A DNA stretch of 9,962 nt from Prolixibacteraceae bacterium. Lineage in GTDB: Bacteria; Bacteroidota; Bacteroidia; Bacteroidales; Prolixibacteraceae. The translations under genes and the position numbers were made by a program. This document shows positions 1 through 5,723 of the stretch, in pieces (position 1 is the first letter of the stretch; every line of letters starts with the position of its first letter). The notes under the pieces were generated by a model. It was not told where the DNA came from, searched no databases, and worked only from the letters and a program-made list of their open reading frames with translations. Location of the stretch: the NCBI GenBank assembly GCA_016930735.1, contig JAFGGF010000223.1:1-9962 (forward strand), written 5' to 3'.

Positions 1-1651
1 AATTATTTCAACACGGGTTTTTACACCCGAACAACATAATTCTTCATGTGCACCCTGCCATGCCAAAATGCAGCCACTAACAAAAAGTTATATTCCGGGA
101 GAACCTTATTTTGATAATTTTAACCTTTCCACGTTTGAGGACCCTGATTTTTATCCCGATGGCCGTGACCTGGGAGAAAATTATACTTTGACAGGATGGC
201 AAATGAACAAGTGTATGATTGAAGGCGATTTGCATTGTGTGTCGTGTCATACCTCAAGTGGCCGTACAAGGTTTACCGATGATCAGTCGAACCAACTGTG
301 TTTGCCATGCCACCAGGAAAAGGTGCAAAATGTAGTTGCACATTCAGCACATTCTGAAAATTCGGAAGGTTCAAAATGTATCAACTGTCACTTGCCTAAA
401 AGGGAATTTGTGGGGCATTTTATCCGCAGCGACCATTCTTTCCGGCCTCCAATACCTGAAGCTACAATAAAATTCGGATCGCCAAATGCATGTAACAATT
501 GCCATTCAGATAAATCTCCTGAATGGGCAGATAAAATTGTTAAGCAGCGAAAAAACCGGGATTACCAGGTTGAAACTGTATTGTGGGGCCAATTAATAAA
601 AGAAGCCCGGGAAGACAACTGGAAAAATATTGATAAAATATACAGTATCATTAAAAATGATAAATACGGAGAAGTTGTTACAAATTCTTTTATACGGCTG
701 TTATCGGGTTATAATAACGAAAGCAAGCAGGAAGTTTTAACAGTAGCCTTAAGGAATAATTCTCCACTGGTAAGAGCTTCAGCAGCATCCGGATTGTCTG
801 TTTTTATAAATGAAAAGGCTAAGTATGCTTTATTATCTGCACTTACTGATGACTTTAGAATTGTTAGGATTGCAGCTGCATTTTCATTATCGGCATTTCC
901 TCCTGAAAATATCCCAACCACACAAAAGGAGTTACTGGAAAAGGCTACAGATGAATATAAACAATCGCTGCTTGCAAGGCCCGACGACTGGAGTGCATAT
1001 TACAATCTGGGGATTTTCTATCAGAATAAGGGCGACCTGGCAAGCGCATTAAATTCTTATGAAACTTCGGCCGGATTATACTCCAATGCTGTTCTTCCAT
1101 TAATTAACAGTAGTGTTTTATATTCATATACCGGGAATCAGGAAAAAGCAGAAGAAAACCTTAAAAAAGCGGTTCAGGTTGATCCGGAAAATGAAGCTGC
1201 CAACCTGAACCTGGGTTTGTTAATGGCAGAAATGGGAAAAACAAATGAAGCCATAACTGCTTTGCTGAAAGCTCTTGAAGTTAATCCGAAACAAGCTGTT
1301 GCGGCATATAACCTGAGTGTTTTGCTGGCTAATGAAAATATTGATGAATCGATTCATTACGCAAAGATTGCTCATTCTGCTGAGCCTGAAAATACAAGAT
1401 ATGGTTATACTCTGGCGTTTTTTCAGAACCAGGCGGGTAAAACAAATGATGCAATTGCCACTTTAAAGGAAAACATTGATAAACAACCTGTTGATTTAAA
1501 TTCAATATTTTTATTGGGAGAGATTTATCTAAAAATGGAAAAGAAAGAAGATGCCGTTATTTTATACAAAAAAATATTGAAAAATCAGGATTTGCCGGCG
1601 CAGGACAGAGAAAGGATTCAACAGGTTCTTTCACAGATAAATGCTGTGTAA
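1..1651 (+). CDS. Multiheme c-type cytochrome with HEAT and TPR repeats (5'-partial)
   Basis: The reading frame is open to the left edge (first full codon at base 2), so the true start lies outside the window. The Met codon at 68 is internal: a CAPCH haem motif sits just before it (47-61). Four more CxxCH motifs follow: CVSCH (236-250), CLPCH (299-313), CINCH (377-391) and CNNCH (491-505), so at least five covalent haems are expected. Histidines between them, such as HSAH and SDHSF, could be distal haem ligands. Counted from the Met at 68, residues ~215-285 look like HEAT-type helices and ~300-525 form tandem TPRs. CxxCH proteins are matured outside the cytoplasm, so the product is probably periplasmic or outer-membrane associated. 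The role is likely electron transfer with a protein-docking arm; substrate and partners are unknown. The signal peptide would be upstream and cannot be seen. No clear terminator follows. Confidence 0.88.
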   Translation, partial: IISTRVFTPEQHNSSCAPCHAKMQPLTKSYIPGEPYFDNFNLSTFEDPDFYPDGRDLGENYTLTGWQMNKCMIEGDLHCVSCHTSSGRTRFTDDQSNQLCLPCHQEKVQNVVAHSAHSENSEGSKCINCHLPKREFVGHFIRSDHSFRPPIPEATIKFGSPNACNNCHSDKSPEWADKIVKQRKNRDYQVETVLWGQLIKEAREDNWKNIDKIYSIIKNDKYGEVVTNSFIRLLSGYNNESKQEVLTVALRNNSPLVRASAASGLSVFINEKAKYALLSALTDDFRIVRIAAAFSLSAFPPENIPTTQKELLEKATDEYKQSLLARPDDWSAYYNLGIFYQNKGDLASALNSYETSAGLYSNAVLPLINSSVLYSYTGNQEKAEENLKKAVQVDPENEAANLNLGLLMAEMGKTNEAITALLKALEVNPKQAVAAYNLSVLLANENIDESIHYAKIAHSAEPENTRYGYTLAFFQNQAGKTNDAIATLKENIDKQPVDLNSIFLLGEIYLKMEKKEDAVILYKKILKNQDLPAQDRERIQQVLSQINAV

Positions 1652-1724
1652 TTTGACGGAAATTATCCGGCATCAAACTTAAATTGTTTTTGCTTGTTAA
1701 TTGTGAATAAAAACTGAATTGTAG

Positions 1725-2495
1725 ATGATACTGATAATTTCACCAGCCAAAAAACTTGATTTTAAAACACCTCCGGTAACGGAAAAATATTCAATGCCTG
1801 AATTTTTACCGGAATCAGAAATAATTATGAATAAGCTCAAAAAACTGAAACCTGTCTGGATAAGTAAACTGATGGGAATTTCAGCATCGTTGGGGCAGGT
1901 CAATTTCGAAAGGTTTCAAAACTGGCATTTGCCTTTTACAAATGAAAATGCCAAACAGGCCGTTTTGGCTTTTAATGGTGATGTTTATCAGGGGCTTAAT
2001 GCGGAAACACTAAAGGAGGGCCAATTTGAATTTATCCAAAAACACCTTCGTATTTTATCAGGATTATATGGTGTTTTACGTCCTCTCGATTTAATGCAAC
2101 CATATCGTTTGGAAATGGGCACCCAATTCCCGGTTGGAAGGAAAAAAGATCTGTATCAGTTCTGGAAAGCAAAAATAACAATGAAAATTAATGACGAAAT
2201 ATCGGCAACAGGCTCGGAATACCTGATAAACCTGGCCTCCAATGAATATTATAAAAGTATTGATGTAAAAAAAATAAAAGCAAAAATTATCACCCCTCAA
2301 TTTAAAGATCTGAGTAACGGGGAGTATAAAATGATTTCTTTTTTTGCTAAAAAAGCAAGAGGATTGATGGTTCGGTTTATTGTTGAAAATAAAATTACAA
2401 ATCCCGATGAACTGACAGCATTTCATACTGAAGGTTACATATTTAATCCCAGATTATCCGAGGAAAATACTCCGGTTTTTACGAGAGAAAATTAG
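1725..2495 (+). CDS. yaaA: Peroxide stress resistance protein YaaA (UPF0246/DUF328)
   Basis: The 256-residue length is close to E. coli YaaA. Similarity runs end to end: N-terminal ISPAKKLDF (residues 5-13), a central block at ~110-132 with LSGLYGVLRPLDL and then QPYRLEMG, KDLYQFW, and KKARGLM followed by RF near residue 209. In E. coli, YaaA is induced by OxyR during peroxide stress and lowers free intracellular iron, limiting Fenton damage; it is cytoplasmic and has been reported to bind DNA. The start at 1725 gives the conserved N-terminus directly. No Shine-Dalgarno sequence precedes it, which is normal in Bacteroidota. It lies 73 bp after the cytochrome gene on the same strand, so it may be co-transcribed or have its own promoter; I found no convincing promoter in that gap. 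It converges on the DUF3127 gene with 5 nt between stop codons. No OxyR or PerR site was recognised. Confidence 0.95.
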   Translation: MILIISPAKKLDFKTPPVTEKYSMPEFLPESEIIMNKLKKLKPVWISKLMGISASLGQVNFERFQNWHLPFTNENAKQAVLAFNGDVYQGLNAETLKEGQFEFIQKHLRILSGLYGVLRPLDLMQPYRLEMGTQFPVGRKKDLYQFWKAKITMKINDEISATGSEYLINLASNEYYKSIDVKKIKAKIITPQFKDLSNGEYKMISFFAKKARGLMVRFIVENKITNPDELTAFHTEGYIFNPRLSEENTPVFTREN

Positions 2496-2500
2496 ATTTT

Positions 2501-2863
2501 TTAGAATGGCAGGTCGTTGGCTTCATCCATTGGCTCAGGAGGAATATCATCAGCTCTGAACTCAGGAGGTGGTTCCGGTAAATTTGCTTCAACAGAATCT
2601 ATTTTCCACGCATTAATGTTGTGAAACCATTTACCGTTGTACTCTCTGGATTCGATGTTAAACGAAACTTCAACTTCCTGACCTACAGTTATATTATCGG
2701 CAAGAGAGGTCTTGTCATTAAAGAGGGTAAAACATACTTTTTTTGGAAATTGTTCGTCTGTTTCTATAACAAATTCCTGTTTTTTCCATTCTTTACCGGC
2801 ACGGCTGACTCCCGATTCGGCTTTTAAAATTTTTTCAACTTTTCCTTTTACTGACAGGCTCAT
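2501..2863 (-). CDS. DUF3127 protein, probable OB-fold with SSB-like acidic tail
   Basis: This 120-residue cytoplasmic protein has no signal peptide or membrane segment. Residues 1-90 are rich in alternating beta-type segments (SVKGKVEKI, KKQEFVIET, KKVCFTLFN, QEVEVSFNIESREY, KWFHNINAWKI), consistent with the DUF3127 family and a small OB-fold barrel. Residues ~92-120 form a low-complexity linker rich in Pro, Glu and Asp that ends in DEANDLPF. This resembles the acidic-aromatic C-terminal tip of bacterial single-stranded DNA-binding proteins (DDDIPF in E. coli), which recruits replication and repair partners. A nucleic-acid-related role is therefore my inference; the family has no established function. 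It is the last gene of the minus-strand cluster, but a terminator-like hairpin lies 12 nt before its start. The start is fixed because the in-frame TAA upstream is reached without another Met. Confidence 0.85.
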   Translation of the reverse strand: MSLSVKGKVEKILKAESGVSRAGKEWKKQEFVIETDEQFPKKVCFTLFNDKTSLADNITVGQEVEVSFNIESREYNGKWFHNINAWKIDSVEANLPEPPPEFRADDIPPEPMDEANDLPF

Positions 2864-2865
2864 AA

Positions 2866-2873
2866 CAAATATA
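2866..2873 (-). promoter_or_regulatory. Candidate Bacteroidota -7 box for DUF3127 (leaderless start)
   Basis: The minus strand reads TATATTTG, a full match to the Bacteroidota -7 consensus TAnnTTTG, ending 2 nt before the DUF3127 start codon. A poor -33 element (TTTT at 2895-2892, spacing 18) lies inside the hairpin of the preceding terminator. If it is used, transcription would begin at or next to the ATG, giving a leaderless mRNA. AT-rich sequence can match this motif by chance, so confidence is low. Confidence 0.25.
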
Positions 2874-2902
2874 AAGGGGAACCTTTAAAATAAAAGTTCC
2901 CC
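2873..2902 (-). terminator. Rho-independent terminator after the FKBP lipoprotein gene
   Basis: Just after the FKBP lipoprotein stop, the minus strand can fold a hairpin. GGGGAAC (2902-2896) pairs perfectly with GTTCCCC (2882-2876). Three more A-T pairs extend the stem inward past a bulged base, closing a short AT loop. On the minus strand it is followed by TTTATATTTG, a U-rich but interrupted tract. This fits an intrinsic terminator for the mnmD-FKBP-FKBP transcript. The mirror direction has only GGTTTTAT after the hairpin, so it could act weakly on plus-strand transcripts too. Confidence 0.65.
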
Positions 2903-2916
2903 GGTTTTATTAAATT

Positions 2917-3624
2917 TTATTCTGGAACAATTTCAAGAAGTTCAACTTCAAAGATCAATGTGGTATTCGGTCCGATTGTACTTCCTGAGCCACGTTCGCC
3001 ATATGCAAGTTCACTTGGAATATAAAGTTTCCATTTTGATCCTACAGGCATTAATTGCAGAGCTTCAACCCATCCTCTGATAACTCCATTTACCGGGAAT
3101 GTGACAGGCTCTCCTCTTTCAATTGAACTGTCAAATACAGTACCATCGATTAAAGTCCCTTGATAATTTACTTTTACCTTGTCGGTTGCTGCTGGTTTTG
3201 GTCCGTTTCCTTCCTTAATAATTTCGTATTGTAATCCACTTTCTGTTGTTGCAACACCATCACGTTTGCCATTGTTTTCCAGAAAAGCATTGCCTTCTTC
3301 GAGGTTGCTCTGTGCTTCGTTTTCAGCTTGCTTCTGGAAATAATCCCTGATAATCTGATCTGCTGCTGCACGGTCAAATTTTGTTTCTCCACCTTTGGCT
3401 GCTGCAGCAAATGCACTGGTAAGAATGTCCATATTCATTTCCGTACCTCCCGGAATATCCTGAAGGTTATCTTTGATGGTTTCCCCCATTTGTAATCCTA
3501 TTGCATAAGAAGTCGAATCCAATGCATTTTCAAGCTTTATATTTTTCATACCTGATTGCTGGCAGGAAACAGCAGTAACTAAAAGTGTTCCGGCCAAATA
3601 GAAAAGAATTGATTTAACTTTCAT
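2917..3624 (-). CDS. FKBP-type peptidyl-prolyl isomerase, lipoprotein (FkpA/Mip-like)
   Basis: It catalyses cis-trans isomerisation of Xaa-Pro bonds in exported proteins. Residues 1-20 form a signal peptide ending in the lipobox AVSC, with lipidated Cys21. QQSG follows rather than an acidic surface-export signal, so a periplasm-facing anchor is likely. Residues ~29-125 are the helical FKBP_N dimerisation/chaperone domain. Residues ~130-233 are the FKBP catalytic domain, with the expected pocket residues: Tyr154, Phe164-Asp165, Arg170, Phe176, Val181-Ile182, Trp185, Tyr208 and Phe225. The 235-residue length is typical of FkpA/Mip proteins. It starts 17 nt after the stop of a paralogous FKBP gene and is followed by a terminator-like hairpin, so the two are almost certainly co-transcribed. 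By hand count, 79 of 104 catalytic-domain residues match the paralogue. Confidence 0.95.
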   Translation of the reverse strand: MKVKSILFYLAGTLLVTAVSCQQSGMKNIKLENALDSTSYAIGLQMGETIKDNLQDIPGGTEMNMDILTSAFAAAAKGGETKFDRAAADQIIRDYFQKQAENEAQSNLEEGNAFLENNGKRDGVATTESGLQYEIIKEGNGPKPAATDKVKVNYQGTLIDGTVFDSSIERGEPVTFPVNGVIRGWVEALQLMPVGSKWKLYIPSELAYGERGSGSTIGPNTTLIFEVELLEIVPE

Positions 3625-3641
3625 GATTTTTGATTTGATAT

Positions 3642-4253
3642 TTATACTATTTCCAATAACTCCACTTCAAAAACAAGGGTTGAATTTGGTCCTATTATAC
3701 CTCCGGCACCCTGTTCTCCATATGCCAGTTCAGGTGGTATAAAAAGTTTCCATTTTGACCCAACCGGCATTAATTGTAAGGCTTCAGTCCAGCCTTTTAT
3801 TACTCCATTTACAGGGAATGTTGCCGGTTGCCCCCGTTCAACAGAACTATCGAAAACAGTTCCGTCAATCAATGTACCGTGGTAATGGCATTTGACTTTT
3901 TCTGAACGAACAGGGCAGGGTCCTTCGCCTTCTCTCAGAATTGAATACTGTAATCCGCTTGTAAGTTCTGTTATATCTTTATTCTTTTTATTTTCTTCCA
4001 GAAAAGTATAACCTTCTTTCAGGTTCCGTTTTGCCTCTTTTTGCACCGATGCTGAAAGGAAATTTTTGAGGATATGATTTGCTTCCTCCACTGATAATAA
4101 TGGCTCTGTCCCTTCAAAGGTATCTTTAAACCCCATTCCAAATGAGATGGTATCAATTTCCTTAACTCCTGATTTTATGAGATTTCCGGTAACACTCATC
4201 CCAAGTGCATAGCTGAATTTTTCAAGATCGGAGTTTAATTTTTTATCACCCAT
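3642..4253 (-). CDS. FKBP-type peptidyl-prolyl isomerase without signal peptide (tandem paralogue)
   Basis: This 203-residue prolyl isomerase has the same layout as its downstream neighbour: FKBP_N helical domain (~6-95) and FKBP domain (~100-203). Pocket residues are intact: Tyr124, Phe134-Asp135, Arg140, Phe146, Val151-Ile152, Trp155, Tyr178 and Phe195. It starts directly with MGDKKLNSDL and has no signal peptide. The frame upstream contains no other Met before reaching the mnmD stop codon, so a missed leader is unlikely and the protein is probably cytoplasmic. It carries Cys113 and a C-H-Y-H run (122-125) that the paralogue lacks (K and V-N-Y-Q there). It lies 54 nt after mnmD and 17 nt before the lipoprotein FKBP, all on the same strand. 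It probably arose by local duplication followed by gain or loss of the export signal. Confidence 0.93.
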   Translation of the reverse strand: MGDKKLNSDLEKFSYALGMSVTGNLIKSGVKEIDTISFGMGFKDTFEGTEPLLSVEEANHILKNFLSASVQKEAKRNLKEGYTFLEENKKNKDITELTSGLQYSILREGEGPCPVRSEKVKCHYHGTLIDGTVFDSSVERGQPATFPVNGVIKGWTEALQLMPVGSKWKLFIPPELAYGEQGAGGIIGPNSTLVFEVELLEIV

Positions 4254-4307
4254 TAAGTTGATTTTAGATGAGTTGCGAATATAGCTTAATTTTTTGTTTT
4301 CAACCCA

Positions 4308-4982
4308 TTAATCAGGTATAATTCCCCTAAGCATTTCTTTTTTGCCGGGTGGCCCCGGCAATTTTTCAACTTTAAATCCTGCCGAAATCATTGTTCTTCG
4401 AACCGAACCCTTTGCACTGTAGGTGGTTAGGACTGCTTTTTTGTTGCATTTTTCAAACAATCTGCTGAAAATTTCAGGCTGCCATAATGCAGGTTGGACA
4501 TCAGGTGCAAAAGCATCAAAATATACCACATCAAAATTTTGAGAAATTTTGGAAAACGAAGTCAATAATATATCGGCATTTATTTTATATAATTTGAAAT
4601 TGTTGTTAAGTTCAACATCCCTGTCCCATGGCGATTCATGGATCTTTTCCCAGATTTCTGATCTATCGTCCTTGAAAAAAGACGGGTAATTCAGTTTTTT
4701 AATTATTTCTGGATCGAGCGGGTATTTTTCAATGGTTATATACTTGATTTTTAAGCCATTCTCCATTGCTTTTAAAGCAGTCAACAGGCAATTTAAACCG
4801 GTTCCAAAACCAACTTCAAACACTACTATATCTTTTTTGTTGCGAAAAAGCAGGGCATTCTCTATAAATACATGCATCGATTCGGTTACAGCACCATTAA
4901 CCGAATGATATGGTTCATTCAATTCTGCGACAAACAATGTATGTGATCCATCGGCTGTTATTGTTATTTCCGGATTTGCCAT
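4308..4982 (-). CDS. mnmD: tRNA (mnm5s2U34)-methyltransferase MnmD, standalone
   Basis: This enzyme transfers a methyl group from S-adenosylmethionine to the 5-aminomethyl group on uridine 34 of certain tRNAs, finishing mnm5(s2)U and tuning wobble decoding. The 224-residue protein matches the methyltransferase half of E. coli MnmC (DUF752/Methyltransf_30). Visible motifs are YHSVNGAVTES (25-35), the SAM-binding loop FEVGFGTGLN (55-64), the acidic IEK after the next strand (84-86), FDAFAP (155-160) at the active site, TYSAKGSVRR (187-196), and the C-terminal PGPPGKKEMLRG. The FAD-dependent oxidoreductase half of MnmC is absent, as is usual for standalone MnmD. It is the first gene of the minus-strand cluster and diverges from the YciO-like gene; a fair promoter lies just upstream. 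Its link to the FKBP genes is positional only. Confidence 0.92.
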   Translation of the reverse strand: MANPEITITADGSHTLFVAELNEPYHSVNGAVTESMHVFIENALLFRNKKDIVVFEVGFGTGLNCLLTALKAMENGLKIKYITIEKYPLDPEIIKKLNYPSFFKDDRSEIWEKIHESPWDRDVELNNNFKLYKINADILLTSFSKISQNFDVVYFDAFAPDVQPALWQPEIFSRLFEKCNKKAVLTTYSAKGSVRRTMISAGFKVEKLPGPPGKKEMLRGIIPD

Positions 4983-5011
4983 TAGCCTTGGTTAAAAATT
5001 AATTAAGATTT

Positions 5012-5044
5012 CAAATAAAGGAATAATTTAATAAAATTGGCAAA
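5012..5044 (-). promoter_or_regulatory. Candidate Bacteroidota promoter for mnmD-FKBP-FKBP
   Basis: The minus strand has TTTG (5044-5041) as a -33 element, a 21-nt spacer, then TTTATTTG (5019-5012), which fits the -7 consensus TAnnTTTG with one mismatch. Transcription would start near 5005, leaving an untranslated leader of roughly 20-25 nt before mnmD. The same arrangement, with the same spacing and the same mismatched position, occurs upstream of trkA. That repetition raises confidence, although AT-rich DNA gives chance matches. Confidence 0.45.
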
Positions 5045-5101
5045 GAGTTCGTTTAACAAATGAAATTATTTAATTTTACGGGCTTTCAGTAAATCAGGGG
5101 T

Positions 5102-5716
5102 ATGTTGGTAAAACTATATGAAGAAAACCCGAATCCAAAGGTCATTAGAAAAATTGTGGATATCCTTTTGGATGGTGGGATAATTATTTATCCAACCGAC
5201 ACGGTTTACGGAATTGGTTGTGATATTACCAATCAGAAAGCAGTTGAAAAGGTAGCCCGCTTTAAAGGAGTTAACATAGAAAATGCCCCTTTTTCATTTA
5301 TTTGCAGCGATTTAAGCCATTTATCCGATTATACCAGGCCCATCCCTAATCCGGTTTTTAAATTGATGAAAAAATACCTGCCAGGCCCTTTTACTTTTAT
5401 TCTTGAAGCAAATAATAAAGTGCCAAAATATTTTAAAGGGAAGAAAAAAACCGTAGGTATCCGTGTACCGGGTAATAATATTATCAGGGCAATTACCGGG
5501 GAACTGGGGAATCCTATCCTTTCCACATCAATACATGATGAAGATGAAATTCTAGAATATACAACCGATCCCGAATTAATTTTTGAGAAATATAAAGATA
5601 TTGCCGATTTGATTATCGATGGTGGTTTTGGTGGATTAATTCCTTCAACAGTAATTGATTGCACCGGTGATGAGCCTGAAATTGTACGTCAGGGTAAAGG
5701 GGTATTTGAGAATTAA
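5102..5716 (+). CDS. YciO/YrdC/Sua5-family protein (threonylcarbamoyl-AMP synthase-like)
   Basis: The 204-residue single domain carries the family hallmark YPTDTVYGIG (30-39), PGPFTFIL (94-101), KKKTVGIRVP (114-123), LSTS (140-143) and C-terminal PSTVIDCTG. YrdC/TsaC enzymes make threonylcarbamoyl-AMP from threonine, bicarbonate and ATP for the t6A37 modification of tRNA. However, this protein resembles YciO more closely (FKLMKKYLPG, KKTVGIRVP, LSTS). Where YrdC has KxR and SxN, it shows K55-G-V57 and S143-I-H145. Automatic pipelines would probably call it L-threonylcarbamoyladenylate synthase. I regard family membership as firm and the enzymatic role as open. It diverges from mnmD across 119 bp and converges on trkH with a 7-nt gap. 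No strong promoter matching the Bacteroidota pattern was found directly upstream. Confidence 0.88.
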   Translation: MLVKLYEENPNPKVIRKIVDILLDGGIIIYPTDTVYGIGCDITNQKAVEKVARFKGVNIENAPFSFICSDLSHLSDYTRPIPNPVFKLMKKYLPGPFTFILEANNKVPKYFKGKKKTVGIRVPGNNIIRAITGELGNPILSTSIHDEDEILEYTTDPELIFEKYKDIADLIIDGGFGGLIPSTVIDCTGDEPEIVRQGKGVFEN

Positions 5717-5723
5717 TACATAA

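Noticed and set aside
68..70. ATG at 68 as the start of the cytochrome gene
   Set aside because: The frame is open to the window edge and encodes a CAPCH haem motif immediately upstream, so this Met is internal.
1657..1669. Inverted repeat CGGA-N5-TCCG after the cytochrome stop codon as a terminator
   Set aside because: The stem is only 4 bp and no T-run follows closely; it is too weak to call.
2091..2426. 111-codon open frame on the minus strand inside yaaA
   Set aside because: It is antisense to a strongly conserved gene, its product is Phe/Cys-rich with no recognisable domain, and it has no start signal. It is a shadow frame.
2501..2863. Canonical single-stranded DNA-binding protein
   Set aside because: Only the general plan and the C-terminal tip resemble SSB; the domain sequence fits DUF3127 and lacks typical SSB core motifs.
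3174..3416. 80-codon alternative frame within the FKBP lipoprotein gene
   Set aside because: It overlaps conserved FKBP sequence in another frame on the same strand, and its Gln/Lys-rich product follows from the codon content of the real gene.
5329..5664. 111-codon open frame on the minus strand inside the YciO-like gene
   Set aside because: It is antisense to a conserved family member and its product matches no family I know. It is a shadow frame.
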